DNA of 64,000 nt from Rhizophlyctis rosea (GCA_027596075.1 JADGJC010000062.1:1-64000), one strand, 5' to 3'; shown: positions 13,147 to 25,002, counted from the stretch's first letter. Numbers and translations: made by a program. Notes: generated by a model not told the origin, from the sequence alone.

Positions 13147-13379
13147 AGTGTCAGAGACCTTAAGGATAGTCGATAATGTATAATACAAGAATACACGATG
13201 AAAGTGATGAATGTACTGTGAAGGAGAGTAAGGAGTGCGAGTTTGTTAGAATGAAACTGGCATGTGTGGCTTAGCTTTCGATCCGCAGCTGGCCGGGGGA
13301 CACTTCTTGGAACTTCACTTTTCAGCATGTGCATTTTTTCATTGTCTTCAGGAACCATCCCCCATCTAATTTTAAAATC

Positions 13380-15806
13380 ATGCATAGAGCAGCAATACTA
13401 GCGCGGATATCGGAAGGTTTGGTTGCACGAAAGTGTGGTACTTCGTCTCGAGGTGCAGTATATTGCGTAACTGGGTTGAACCAGTCGACCACTGAACGAC
13501 GCCGCGGGCGCCGTTCATCGGCAAGCGTGTACCAGCCCTCCCGACATCTTCCAATTGTCACACAGTCGGTAGGGGCTACTCATCAAATCTTGACTATTGT
13601 GCTCTTAGCTAAAGTGGGTGATGAACCATAGACGCGTCGCTACAGCACTTTGCAAACTCCCGAAACCCCACCGCCTCCGACCAACCCAACACCTCACATA
13701 GTATTCGAGACAAAAGGCAATGCCGGTATCATAAAGTTGACGAGACCACGAGCGCATAACGCGCTCACTGAGGAGATGATTGACGCCATCACCCGACAAC
13801 TACAGGTAATCTCGGTCGCGATGCTACAGGTCCCACAAAGCACTTCCCACAGTTTTGACCCCCCAGGAATGGGACAAATCGGACTTGAAAGTCATCATTA
13901 TCATGAAGGGTGATGAGTGCAAGGAGTTTTGTGCGGGAGGTGATATCAAGGGTATTGTCAAATTTGCGTGCATCTCGTATGAGGGCACCCCGCTGACCAT
14001 AACATCGTCCACAGCAATAGCGAGCTATGCCGCGCAGAACGATGCTGAAGGACAACGTCAGGCGCTAAGATTTCTGCAAAAGCAGTATGCGATGAACCAT
14101 CTGATTGCAACGCTCGATACTCCAATTGTATCAATAATCAATGGTAGGACTTGTGAGTGTCATATCCGTGATCATTGTTCAATTGTCCAGTAACTTACAC
14201 AGTCACTCCAGTGGGTGCTGGTCTGGGCCTATCGATGCACGTACCATTCCGAATCGCGTCAGAAAACACCGACGTATCGATTTCCGAAGGCGCTATAGGC
14301 TTCTTTCCCGGCTCAGGAATGAGTTTTTTCTTGTCTCGTTTACCGGATGGAAGTAGGGTGGGAAAGTACGTCGCATTGACGGGGATTAGATTACGCGCTA
14401 TGGAAACTGTGTGAGTTTTCTGACGGGTTGTGCTGAAGATTTGGAAATGATCCTGATTTTCGTCGCGCACGACAGAATGGCTGGCATAGCTACAGATCTG
14501 ATACCTGAAGAACGCATGCCGGCCTTCATTGAGCGATTGTGCGCTACTGAGTCGAGTGACATCCGAGCCATTAATTTGATTACGGATCAGTTCGTGAGTG
14601 CGTTGGCGATGTGTGTTGATATGGGCTCTGCTCTTTTTGACCAAGTTAACTCCTACCTCGTGTAACAGGTGGCTCACCATCGGAGAAAGATTGGGAGGAA
14701 TGGGGTTTGAATGGTCATTTACAAAAAGCGTTTGAAAGGTTCGGGTGCTCCCGTTGTTAACAATGACTCTTGACGGGAGCTGATGCCACATCGCAGATGC
14801 TTCAAAAATGAAAATTTGGAGGAAATTTTTGAGGCTTTGGAAAAGGAGGTGGGTAGTAGAGACTCATAGTACAGCACTTCAGTTTCGACTCATCGTGATG
14901 TTCCCATTCAGGATACCGAGTGGGCCCGCAATACCTTGGAACAGATGAAGAAATATTCCCCTACGTATTTGAAGGTACTAATATGAATATACCGGACCAG
15001 TGTTGTAGCAATAGGATGGAGAATGGTCGTTCCTTACATGTTCAGAATAGGTGGTCGTAGAAGAACTGAAGCGTGGGAAAAAGCTCGATCTTGCTGCCTG
15101 CTTCCGCATGGAATACCGTATCGCCAAAGCCTTCTTGGTAAGTCCTTTATCTTAATTGCGAAGCCACCACTTCACACCTAAAAACCCCCACCCCAGAAAT
15201 CCCGCGACCTCCAAACGGGCGTCAAAGCCGTCCTCGTCGACAAAACTAGTGAAACACCCGAATGGGATCCAACATTGGAGACGGTACGGAAGGGCGAAGC
15301 GCTGTCGGACGCGGAGGTGCGGGAGACGTTCTTTGATGGAGCTGTTGAGGATGAGAGTGTGTTGGAGTTGTTGGAGGATCGGACGTTTATGGATTATTTG
15401 CATCGGACTGTGACGGGGTTGCCGAGGGAGGAGGATGTGAAGAATGTTGTGACTGGTGAGGTCACGGCTGGATCGTTTGCGATGACTACGGAGGAGGTTC
15501 TTGAGTGGTGCGTATGCGTTACTCGTGCTATCACATGTTCGCATCACTCACAGAATCTTCAGGTTTGCTGAGAACTGGGGCGGGTTCCTAGATCCTGTCA
15601 CATTAGGTCCGTTGAACGAGCTGCCGGAAGGCGTTGGCGCAGGGAAGCAATTCCTTACGCAGGGGAAGGACCCGCTGGCGGCTTCGTCGGCTCGAGGGAA
15701 GCGTGCTGAGGCTTGGCTTGTGCGGCAGCGGGTGGCCGCCATATTGGCGATGAGGACGGATAGAATAGGAGATAATAAGGAGTTCTTGCGGTGGAAGCGG
15801 AAGTAG
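13380..15806 (+). CDS. 3-hydroxyisobutyryl-CoA hydrolase, mitochondrial (EHD3/HIBCH type)
   Basis: Crotonase-fold hydrolase of mitochondrial valine catabolism; fungal EHD3 orthologues also associate with the mitoribosome. Exon 1 (13380-13568) is Arg/Ser-rich, and exon 2 (from 13632) opens with TRRYST, typical of a mitochondrial presequence and cleavage region. Crotonase motifs follow: RPRAHNALTEEM, EFCAGGDIKG (oxyanion/CoA site), GAGLGLSMH and EGAIGFFPGSGMSFFLSRL (active-site loop). Short exons then encode DTEWARNTLEQMKKYSPTYLK, VVVEELKRGKKLDLAACFRMEYRI and KSRDLQTGVKAVLVDK, all normal for HIBCH. A long C-terminal extension to TAG at 15806 ends LRWKRK. About ten exons. The exon 2/3 junction (13806-13852) leaves the frame off by one (see findings). 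Confidence 0.88.
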
Positions 15807-16046
15807 AGTGATACCTTTGAGTAAGTTTACATAGTGATGATATGTAGATTAATGGTAGTTGTGTGTAGCATCGTTGCATATATGGGAACAGAATAGGTCC
15901 GCAAGCATTCACAAATTCAAGAAGATGGGGTATGGAGCTATATATTTGTGCGCATAGATGGTGACTACCTAATTACATATACAGTGCTATGAAATGCAAA
16001 ACCTAGATGGCAGAAGATTAAACCTGATCAGGGAGACAATACACTC

Positions 16047-17120
16047 TCACAACTTGGCACGCAAAGCACCAGCAAACGGACACCCTCCCGCCTGCGCAGC
16101 CGCCACCATAGCAGGCGTCACACCCGTCCCCTGCACCGGCTTGGCAACACCCTTCTCATCCCTCACAACACCCAACTCCAACAACTTTCCAAACGCGACG
16201 GCAAACTCCTTAAAAAATAGCTCTTTGTCCTTTGCGTACTCCTCCACGATGGGCCGGAAGACAGGGTCTTGGATGAATGCCAAGTCGGCTGGGAGCATCA
16301 TGATTTCTTCGTGTGGGTCTACGTATTGAAGTGGGCCGGACCATTGTTTTTGTTTCCAGGGGATTGTGAGGAGAAGAGTGTAGAATTGGTTTGAGAAGCG
16401 GGTTGGGGTGTATGTCCATGCTGTGAACGGATTGAATGGGTGTGTAAGCAACCGCATTGATAGTGAAGCTGATGGGCCGAGAACGATATGCAAGTACTTA
16501 CGTCCATCATACCCACTCCGATCCGAATGACACCGCCCCACACTATGCGCACCAATCAACGCGACCATCTCCCGATCGGTGAATCCCATCCTTCCAAACA
16601 CCTCGCGGATGTGGTCTGCCCCCTGAGCGGCATCGGGTAGACGCCCGTTGGGAGGTACGTCAGTCGGTTTCAAAGTTTCAAAGACATGGTCGCGCCGACC
16701 GGGTCGCCATGGGACGATGGGACCACCCATCTGTTCTACTGCGACGGTTCCGGCGAGTGTCCAGAGGTCTGCGTAAGACATCCAAGGGTGCTTTGCTTTG
16801 ATTGGGTCTAGAAATTGTCTGGTGGTGTGGATGAATGATGAATGATTAGGTCATGGGTATCCAATGGTAAGTGGGAAATGAGATACAAACCTAGCAAAGT
16901 TCAACCCGGCATTAGCACCATCTGTACTCTCAGGCTCAAATCGCATAGTAGCACCGTTCGACCCGCCGGTCTTGGTTTTTGTGTCGTAAGTTCCACTTGC
17001 GTGCCATGCTAGACGGACGAGGACTGGGGCGATAGAGCCGTCGTCGTAGTTTGGCTGCTTGAGGATGGAGATGATGTCCTTGCGGACTGCAGTGTAGTCG
17101 TGGGGCTGAGACTGAGTCAT
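16047..17120 (-). CDS. Class I haem peroxidase (cytochrome c/ascorbate peroxidase family) with PTS1-like tail
   Basis: Reduces hydrogen peroxide using cytochrome c or ascorbate. Exons 16891-17120, 16502-16818 and 16047-16420 join in frame to give 306 residues. The distal haem motif is [13 protein letters not shown] (catalytic Arg and His, with Trp). The proximal haem ligand is the His in [12 protein letters not shown]. The second intron splits the [17 protein letters not shown] segment, which contains the Trp that is the radical site in yeast cytochrome c peroxidase. [13 protein letters not shown] is also a family signature. No N-terminal transit peptide is seen; the protein starts with a few polar residues before the first helix. 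It ends GALRAKL, and AKL fits a type 1 peroxisomal signal. Electron donor and location remain inferred. Confidence 0.9.
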
Positions 17121-17827
17121 TGTATGATTCTGACGCGTGGGAAAGTTGGTAATGGCTGGAGATGCCAGGGAGGGATCGCTCTCTATGAAGGTTTATAAAG
17201 GGGGAAATTGTGGGGGAAATTTTCCGTGTGGCTCCATCTTTGAAACTTTCACATGTCAGAAGATCCGCACCCAGAAGCAAGTGAAATTTGTAAATTGCGA
17301 CTGCGCCACATTGGCCCATGATGAGAGGCTCACATTATCACGCGGGAATGCAATGTTTCCATTTCGGGAAGGCGCAATTTTGACTCATTCGGATTCTAGA
17401 AGGGTGTTGCCTTTGGATGATGTAAACAAATGGAACAAGGACCCTCTTCCCTTGCCATTTGCCCATGGGGCACTCTAAGACTCTATGCCAGCACACACAA
17501 GGTTTACAAGCATTCAGTCCTTGTCCATAACAACATACAGTCGCGTAACGCGACAAGGCATGAAGCGGTCTCCTAAGATTTGACAAAAGAAGTGTTAATC
17601 TTCTGTTAAATTTTAAGTGAGAAACCATACCCATCAAGAAACGCAAAAAATGGTATATATACCCATCACCGTCAGAGCAAAGATGAAGTCCCATCCCAAC
17701 ACAACAACACACAACACAAGTACATCGGCTTCCAGCTCAAAACTCCTCCTCCCTTCCGCTCTCTCAACCCCGCTCTCCTCCCTCTCATCCCCCACACCCT
17801 CCGCTCTTCCACCCCCTACCACCAAAA
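17121..17827. other. Divergent intergenic region, 707 bp
   Basis: Upstream region shared by the peroxidase (minus) and the small secreted protein (plus). The part from about 17640 is rich in A/C and pyrimidine tracts, consistent with a 5' leader for the plus-strand gene. Apart from the TATA-like element listed separately I see no recognisable feature. Confidence 0.45.
17654..17661 (+). promoter_or_regulatory. TATA-like element
   Basis: TATATATA, 167 bp upstream of the ATG of the small secreted Cys-rich protein. The interval to the start codon is A/C-rich, as in transcribed leaders. Position and composition are the only evidence. Confidence 0.4.
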
Positions 17828-18094
17828 ATGCAATTCACAACCATCATCCTTGCAGCCCTCGCCCTCGCCATAACTGCCTCCGCAGCTCCCGCCTACGTGC
17901 TTGACCCCCTCCCAGCCACAACCACTACAACCACCACCACAACATCTACACCAGAACCAACCATGCAACCCCACGATCTCTTCCCCCCTTGCATGAAGAT
18001 CTGCATCCAACTAGGCCCCGCAGAGTGCGCTAGGAGGAAGTTGAACTGCAACTTCTCGTGCAACGTTGTGAATGGTGTTCAAGTTTGTAAATAG
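17828..18094 (+). CDS. Small secreted cysteine-rich protein
   Basis: 88 residues, single exon. A clear signal peptide (residues 1-19, hydrophobic core IILAALALAITASA, small residues at the cut) precedes a Pro/Thr-rich linker with a run of nine threonines (about 30-45). The C-terminal domain (about 50-88) has six cysteines spaced C-x3-C-x7-C-x6-C-x3-C-x8-C. This build suggests a disulphide-stabilised extracellular domain on an O-glycosylated stalk. I do not recognise the family. It could be a wall-associated protein, a candidate effector or a defence peptide; nothing in the sequence decides. A TATA-like element lies 167 bp upstream. Confidence 0.75.
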   Translation: MQFTTIILAALALAITASAAPAYVLDPLPATTTTTTTTTSTPEPTMQPHDLFPPCMKICIQLGPAECARRKLNCNFSCNVVNGVQVCK

Positions 18095-18550
18095 AGTAGG
18101 AATTGGGCGCGTTTGTACATGACTGTAAATATGTGCATGATACCCCGGTATTGCTGGTCAATACATAATAGAAAGTAGGTCATCCAAATCAGTTTTGTTC
18201 TTGTTCCGGGTTTGGCTGACTGACAGGCAGACAGTGATTCTTTTCTTCGACCAAACACTGCGAAGGCAGAGGCAGGACACAGCATGGCAGAACTTTTGCT
18301 CAAAAGGATTTTTGCATTGGATTGAACACAAGCCACAGCAAAAACCGCAAATGCGTGACTATTTCCAAAGCTTTAAAGCTAAAAGCTCGCATTCATTCAA
18401 TATAATGATCCAACGTGTGCTGACCCCACGGTTGCGCCGACGCAACTCCAAAGTTTTCAGCCTCCTCAATAAGACCTTCAAAACTTCCATACATCTAAAT
18501 ACCCAAAAATACGCATCAGCACTCCAATCCAAAATCAAGAACTCTCAACC
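18095..18550. other. Convergent intergenic region
   Basis: 456 bp between the 3' ends of the secreted-protein gene (plus) and the DUF4211 gene (minus). It is probably made of two 3' untranslated regions. The short frames here show no domain. Confidence 0.45.
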
Positions 18551-20729
18551 TCAACCACCCACCAAATCAAAAAACCCCTGATCAACCATCTGCTGAAACA
18601 TCTCTTTAGGCGTGGCATTCGGCCCATACCCAGGTCCTTCTTCCTCGCCTGTATTGCGGTACGTTTGAACTTCAATTTCCACGCGGTGGAATGTATGCAG
18701 CTTGTAATGGTGCAAGCGATGATAGAGCTCTGATCGGGCGGCGCAGAAGCGACCTAGGAGGAAGGTGCAGTCGCCTTCTTCTTCGTCGTCGGAATCTGGT
18801 AAGGACTGCCGCGGTAAATTGGGGAATGTTAGGTGGGGCAGCCATGAGTTGATTTTGTTATGACAATGTACCTCCAATGTGTCACGATCATAAGGATCAT
18901 CGCTCAGAACCACTCTTCGCGTTGCAAGTCGATTAGTGCGTTGACAAGCCTGACAATTGCATATGCCAGCTGAGATGATAAATGTCGAATATTTGGGATA
19001 CTTCTCCACAGCGGCCTGATGAATTCACCTATTAGTGACCTGCAAATTTGCTTGGGTTGGCTGAGGGCGTACCCGAAATTCCGGCTGCCACGCCTCAGAA
19101 GAAATCAACCCCCGCTTGTGTCCCTCCAAACGATCAGCAATTCGTCGAATTGCTAGCAGGTAATGCTCGTATTTCGATGCACCTACGACAACGATGAGTA
19201 TGCATTCGCTATTGCATTGGCATTTTGCTTCAGATCAGCACCTGAAGTTTTCTTGTGAACCTTCTTCGGATATTTCGGGTCAATTGCCGTGTGCACCAAG
19301 AACTCCAAGAAGCATTTAAAGACATCTTCCGGTTTGTTGGAGCTCATTCGGAATTCCGCTGTGGACGATGGGTCAGATCGTCAGTGCCATGCCTCCCTTA
19401 TTCTGCACCTCTCATCGCATCATACCTGGTAAAACAATCGCCTCTCCACCCTCCCCGTTGTCTCCGTCGACGATAAAATCATCAAGATCTTCATCTGACT
19501 CCTCATCCAAATTTCCCGTGTAATCATCCAGCTCGGACTCCTCATCTTCCGGACTGCTATCGTTGTATATGGGTGAAGAGGAGCCAGGATGTGACTTCGC
19601 TGCCTTGCGTGCTGTATCGCAATGTTATTCAGATGAGGTCTCCACCGTCTTCATTCCACGAATTTCGTCTTACCACGCAGCTTCTGTAATGCTGCTTCCT
19701 TCGCACTCAGCCTCCTCTGACTGTTCCGTTTCTCGAGCTCCTCTTCTCATTGACTGTCAGTGCTCACCTCAAAGATGGAAGCACTGCACCCAACTCCTCA
19801 CCATCATAATCAAGTTCCAAATCATCTTCTTCTGACTCCTCAGGTAACACCGGCCGTCTTTTGGACCGAGATGCACCTCTCTTTACGGGTTCCTCCTCCC
19901 CTTCCTCAGCTAGACTTCGTCGCCGCTTGACGCGTCCTACAGGCTCAGCATCACTCCCCACTGGCGACTCCTGACGTTTGCGCATTCGTTTTCCCCTCGG
20001 TGTTGATTTACTGTCGCTACTAGATTCGTCATCATCTTGTATTGACTTGTGACGGATGTACTTCACAAGTTCATCGTCTTCGTCATCGTCTTCTGATGGT
20101 AGCTTTCCAAACGGTGTACGCTTCGATGTTAATGGCGGAGACGTGACGCGTTCCCCTGTATCCTCATCTTCTGTATTCGAATCGAGGTTGATGATTTCTT
20201 TGATGGTTTTGGGTGATGATGACGGTTGGGTGGTCTGTATGCTTTGCCTTTTCCCGTCCATGATGTCCCGCAAAGTATCACCGCTCCCTGATGACGGCTT
20301 TGCTTTCCGACTGTATATTTCGTCCGCCTCATCGTCATCATCATCGAGTATTATCTGAGCTGTACGCGACCTTTTGCGGGATGGTGTAAGTTCGATCTCA
20401 GATTCGAACTCGGATGACGCGGAGTGGACGAGGATGCTATTTTTATGGCTGCTACGTTGCATACTATTGGTGGAGCGGGTTGTGTGTGGGCGGGAAGAAG
20501 GACTGGCGGGACTGGCGTGAGAGGAGGTGGCTCCTTGTTGGCTGGGGCTGGACACTGGACTGTACCAGCGGCGGATGAAGTTGCCTTCTGGGGTGCGTCG
20601 CGACTGCGACTGGCGCGTTGTCTCTGTATGAGTTCGTCGCGCGGAAGGAGAAGATAGAGGTGAAGATAAGTTGAAAGCGGAAGTAATCCGTGGTTGTATG
20701 GTCGCTTGCTTTCGACGCTTTGCAGACAT
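18551..20729 (-). CDS. DUF4211-domain nuclear protein
   Basis: The N-terminal half (exon 1, about 19765-20729) is low-complexity, with Ser/Pro stretches, acidic runs such as DDDDDEADE and basic clusters such as RGKRMRKRQ and VKRRRS that look like nuclear signals. A downstream exon near 19440-19560 reads EDLDDFIVDGD followed by acidic sequence ending VLP, the usual entry to DUF4211. The C-terminal exon (18551-19009) holds ICNCQACQRTNRLATRRVVL, a Cys-pair motif, and FLLGRFCAARSELYHRLHHYK, which I recognise as the conserved end of the domain. At least four exons. Function is unknown; composition suggests a chromatin or nuclear role. The divergent neighbour starts only 220 bp from its ATG. Confidence 0.8.
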
Positions 20730-20949
20730 TCTAGTGGGAAAACTGGAACACGATCTGTTGGAAGGGAGGTGTGGAAAGTGGGATACTAGATAGGGAGTCT
20801 GTTGGTGGTAAACGGATTAGGCTATTTTTAGTCATATCATGGGACCATGTCTGGCAGCAGCTAACGAGCTATCCGTCTGGCATAAAACCCTTCCCACCTT
20901 TTCCCAGCACACAGTTTCCCACCACTTCTGAACTCAACACCGAAGAACA

Positions 20950-21693
20950 ATGACAATGGATGAACCAAACCCCGACACGGTCCCTCCCGTCGACCCCACA
21001 CAACCTCCACCAACCACCACCTCCGAACAAGCAACAACCGCACCCAAGAAGAAAAACAAGAAAAAGAAGAAGTCACCTCTCCAACCTTCATCTCCCCCCG
21101 ACGCGTCATCCAATCCACCCGCTTCGGACCTCACTCCCTCCTCATCAGAATCCACGTCCTCGTTCAACACCGTTCTCGCGGCCGGGTGGGGTGCGTCGCC
21201 TGCATACACAACTCAACAACCCATACACTCCTGGGACGCACCCGTCGCCGGCGTCCAATTCATGCAAGGGTCAGCACCCCTTGGTGGAGGATGGTCCGCG
21301 GACGCAGAAGCCGCCCGTCTATGTGCAAAGTCAACAAAAGGCTGGGGAAACTTTGGGTGGGGTGACCAATCATCTTCAACACAACAAACCACTCAGCAGC
21401 CAAGTACAAGCGCCGCAAAGCAAGCCCAACCCGGCACTTCAGGATGGGACGTCCCCGTCACCGGCGTACAGATGTTCTCCGTTGACGGAGAAGCCAGTGG
21501 GGATCCGACGCACGGGTTGAAGGCGTGGGGAGGTACTACGCCTGCAGGTACCGGGTTATGGAACACGCCGGTCTCGTCGTCGATCAGGGTTAACATTCAG
21601 GATGATATTGATTTGGCTGATGATCCGAACGCGTTGGAGGGGTCGTTGACGTATGAGTCTCATATTGAGGAGGTGGATGACGAGGACGAGTAA
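20950..21693 (+). CDS. Hypothetical acidic protein with Trp-containing repeats
   Basis: 247 residues, single exon. Composition is Pro/Thr/Ser-rich at the N-terminus, with a Lys block (KKKNKKKKK, about residues 33-41). A degenerate motif W-(D/N)-x-P-V-(A/T)-G-V-Q recurs three times: SWDAPVAGVQF, GWDVPVTGVQM and LWNTPVSSSI. A GWGNFGWG segment lies between the first two. The tail is strongly acidic (EEVDDEDE). Tryptophan-glycine motifs in disordered sequence recall protein-docking peptides, but no family is recognised. It shares a 220-bp divergent promoter with the DUF4211 gene. A second ATG two codons in is an alternative start. Confidence 0.7.
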   Translation: MTMDEPNPDTVPPVDPTQPPPTTTSEQATTAPKKKNKKKKKSPLQPSSPPDASSNPPASDLTPSSSESTSSFNTVLAAGWGASPAYTTQQPIHSWDAPVAGVQFMQGSAPLGGGWSADAEAARLCAKSTKGWGNFGWGDQSSSTQQTTQQPSTSAAKQAQPGTSGWDVPVTGVQMFSVDGEASGDPTHGLKAWGGTTPAGTGLWNTPVSSSIRVNIQDDIDLADDPNALEGSLTYESHIEEVDDEDE

Positions 21694-22302
21694 GGGTCTT
21701 GCTCGGGAGGTCAAAGGGCGGGCGATGGCCTTTTATGTAGAAGTTTTCGGTGCGCAGTCAGTTGCGGTGTAGTATGCAAGACAAACTTGTAAATAATATG
21801 TATATGTTTTGCTGTAATGTGATGTGTTTGGATTCCGACAAAACCATTGAAGGGCAAGCGTAAACCTTGTGCGTTTTGTGAACCCTACGACCCAAGCTGA
21901 CCAGTGGTTCGAAACAGCGTGGCGCCGAAACAGCGTGGCGCCTGATCAGCTTAGGAGCCAATGCCTCTCTTCAAAAGCACCCGAGTGGTGCCGACTCCCA
22001 CCCAGGTCTGTCAGGTCGACAATCTCTCCACCTGGGATCAATCATGACCCGGTAACCGACAATTCCCAAGTTCTTACGTAAAAAAATTGAAGAGATTCTA
22101 CTCCGGGTATTGACATAGTAACTTCAAGCTATATTCAATATATAGATCGCGAAATCTAAATAGCACAACCGCAGAACCGCCCGAATCAGCACTGCATGGT
22201 ATTCCCGAAAAACCTAACATCACGAGCGGAATCACTCGCTTTACCCCGCGTCTCCTTCTCTCTCGCCGAACCCGTCCCTCCACCTCCACCCCCACCCGCC
22301 AA
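21694..22302. other. Convergent intergenic region
   Basis: 609 bp between the 3' ends of the Trp-motif gene (plus) and ARL1 (minus). It contains a perfect 16-bp tandem duplication, listed separately. Otherwise featureless. Confidence 0.45.
21911..21942. repeat. Perfect 16-bp tandem duplication
   Basis: The unit GAAACAGCGTGGCGCC occurs twice, head to tail and without mismatch (21911-21926 and 21927-21942). It lies in the 3' intergenic region. Each unit ends in the palindrome GGCGCC. No function is evident. Confidence 0.9.
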
Positions 22303-22851
22303 TCATTGCTTCCCCCCTGATACCACATTCACCAACCAATCCAAACTATCCGTCAACCCCTCCCCCGTCTTCGCACTACACTTATATATTGTCCATGTTC
22401 GGTTCTTCAACATGGTCAATCCCAACGCCTCCGACACCTCCGTATGCGACATAGCCCCCTCCATATCCTGCTTATTCGCCAACACCAACAACGCCGCATC
22501 CTTCAACTCCTCCTCCTCCAACATAGCCATCAACTCCTCCTTCGACGTCGACACCCTGTCCCGGTCCGCAGAATCCACAACGTAAATGATCGCGTCGGTG
22601 TTTGCGTAGTAGCATCGCCAGTATGGTCGGATGGAGGTTTGTCCGCCCAGATCCCATACTTGGAACTTTATGTTTTTGTAAGTGACGGTTTCGACGTTGA
22701 AGCCGACGGTTGGGATTGTGGTTACTACTTCGCCGATTTGGAAGCGATAGAGGATTGTGGTTTTGCCTGCGCCGTCGAGGCCGAGGATGAGGATGCGGAC
22801 TTCTTTGGAGCCCCATAGGCGGGAGAGGAGGCGGGAGAATAGGCCGCCCAT
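22303..22851 (-). CDS. ARL1: ARL1, Arf-like small GTPase of the trans-Golgi
   Basis: 182 residues, intronless. Controls recruitment of GRIP-domain golgins and membrane traffic at the trans-Golgi. Gly2 after the initiator Met is a myristoylation site. G1 is [10 protein letters not shown]2 the PTVGFN switch, G3 WDLGGQ, G4 NKQD and G5 CSAKTGEG. The sequence [23 protein letters not shown] at the start and the switch region fit ARL1 better than ARF, which has LFGKKEMRILMVGLD. Length matches the family, and no residue required for nucleotide binding is missing. Confidence 0.95.
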   Translation of the reverse strand: MGGLFSRLLSRLWGSKEVRILILGLDGAGKTTILYRFQIGEVVTTIPTVGFNVETVTYKNIKFQVWDLGGQTSIRPYWRCYYANTDAIIYVVDSADRDRVSTSKEELMAMLEEEELKDAALLVLANKQDMEGAMSHTEVSEALGLTMLKNRTWTIYKCSAKTGEGLTDSLDWLVNVVSGGKQ

Positions 22852-23449
22852 TTCGGGGCTGTGGGTTGGAGTGTGGAGGAAGTGCGGGGAGGGTGATGTT
22901 TTTCGAAGGTAGGCGAAGTCTGGAATCGTTCAAGGTTGTCGGTGAGTGAAAGAACGCAGGATTGTCAAGAGAAGTTCAGTTCAAGGGTCACGCTGACTAT
23001 TGGGTGGGCTACCCTTGACAGCTTACAAATGAACAACACACGCAGTCGGAGGCCGCCAACCCGAAAGTGTCCAGCGAATATTTGACCAAGCAATAGGCTC
23101 TTGCAGACATATACTTACCCACACTACTTTTGTTATTATTCTACGGGCACGCGCTGTCAACAACTGCCGTTCGTCTCGAGATGGAATGGTGGGAAACAGA
23201 GTTGAAAAGTGTCCAAACTTCCACTTGAAAGTTGCCACCAAAGTGCCCGAAATCCATATCTCGAAATATCTGCACAGTTAACAACGTGGCGGAGCTATTT
23301 GAAAGCCACCTTGCAAATTTTCTTGGGAAGTTTGAGTGGCGTCTCCACTTGTGTGACCCAAACGAACGACCAGCATCCAAAATTCCAACTTGCTCTTGAC
23401 CCTCCCATTCTTTCACCATTTCAATTTACCCACACATTCGTATACCACC
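22852..23449. other. Divergent intergenic region between ARL1 and NSA2
   Basis: 598 bp upstream of both ARL1 (minus) and NSA2 (plus). No TATA box stands out. It probably holds both housekeeping promoters. Confidence 0.45.
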
Positions 23450-24570
23450 ATGGTAAGAGGATAGGATTACGCCGTGTCTATCAACGTCGAGCAGTTGCTG
23501 ACTCAATTTTCTTCCAGCCTCAAAACGAGTATATTGAAGAAGCTATCAAGAAGCATGGTCGTCGTCTCGACTATGAGGAGCGGAAGTAAGTGGTTGGAAA
23601 CATTTTGTCTGCAGTATGCCAGTTGCTGATGGTTTTCCCAACCTAATAGGCGTAAGAAGGAGGCCCGTGAGGTCCACTCGCGTGCAGCTCACGCCAAGAA
23701 GCTTCACGGTCTGAAGGCGAAGTTGTACAACAAAAAGCGACATGCGGAGAAGGTGCAAATGAAGAAGACGTATGTGGTCTTTGCTGTCGCAGTTTATTAT
23801 CCCTCAAAGTCAATCATTTCACACTTACACGCTCCCCGCAGTATCAAAATGCACGAAGAACGGAACAACAAACACAAATCCTCCGACCAACCCGTCCAAG
23901 AAGGCGCCGTGCCCACATATCTCTTGGATCGTGAGAATCATACTAGGGCCAAGGTCTTGTCGAACATGATTAAGCAAAAGCGGAAGGAGAAGGCTGGGAA
24001 GTGGCAAGTACCTTTGCCAAAGGTGAAGGGCATGGATGAGGCGGAGGTGTTCAAGGTTGTCAAGACGGGCAAGCGGAAGAGTGAGTGTCTGCAATGCAAA
24101 ATTAATCTGGACATTAAGAGGCGATGATCACTAACCTAAAATCTACAAAACCAGCAAAACAATGGAAACGCGTCGTCACAAAAGCCACCTTTGTTGGCGA
24201 AGGCTTCACCCGCAAACCCCCAAAGTACGAACGCTTCATCCGTCCCATGGCCCTCCGTTACAAAAAAGCCCACGTCACGCACCCGGAATTGGGCGCCACG
24301 TTTTGTCTGCCGATTTTGGGCGTGAAGAAGAACCCGAGTAGTCCTATGTACACGCAGTTGGGTGTTATGACGAAGGGAACGGTTATTGAGGTTAATGTTA
24401 GTGAGTTGGGGTTGGTGACGCAGTCGGGCAAGGTTGTGTGGGGAAAGTATGCGCAGATTACGAATAATCCGGAGAATGATGGGGTAAGACTGTTTGTTTA
24501 CGATTCTTTTGATGGATCAGAGCTGATATTTCTCAATATATAGTGCATCAACGCCGTCCTCCTTGTCTAG
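23450..24570 (+). CDS. NSA2: NSA2, pre-60S ribosome assembly factor
   Basis: Nuclear factor needed for 27S pre-rRNA processing and late 60S maturation. Six coding exons join in frame: 23450-23452, 23518-23585, 23650-23769, 23842-24080, 24155-24483 and 24544-24570. The first coding exon is the ATG alone, directly followed by GTAAGA. The second begins [22 protein letters not shown], the exact family N-terminus, which fixes the start. The middle is highly basic. The C-terminal eS8/NSA2-like beta domain includes [52 protein letters not shown] sequence and the end [15 protein letters not shown]. Length, about 260 residues, fits the family. Confidence 0.96.
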
Positions 24571-25002
24571 AACTGCATGACTGTCACTTCAATCAATTCT
24601 ATATTTATGTATATGGCACTTTTGTTGGATGCTACTGTCGTTGTGACGGGATGGCATCGCATGTAATATATCTGCATACTACTACTGTACAAGGTCTTCA
24701 TCTTTATCGACGGATATGGCTGTATGAAGTTCATATGCACCTGCTGCAATGATGTTGCCTTTGCCTGTGGCGAGGAATGTCTCCGGCTGGATATTCAGAC
24801 TCTTTAGAGACCCCACCCTGTTTATTGGTGAGATTTTCACAGCAGCGGCAGCCATGGCATATGACCGATATTTCTTGAAACACAACTTCGATTTATTGAC
24901 GTATTATATACAGAGTTTCTCCCTCCCTTATGCAACTCCCCTTCACCCTCCCACTAAAACACGAACGTCCCCACGTCTCCATCCCTCGATAACGTGCACA
25001 TC
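24571..25002. other. Convergent intergenic region
   Basis: 432 bp between the 3' ends of NSA2 (plus) and the stathmin-like gene (minus). Short frames only; no feature recognised. Confidence 0.45.
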
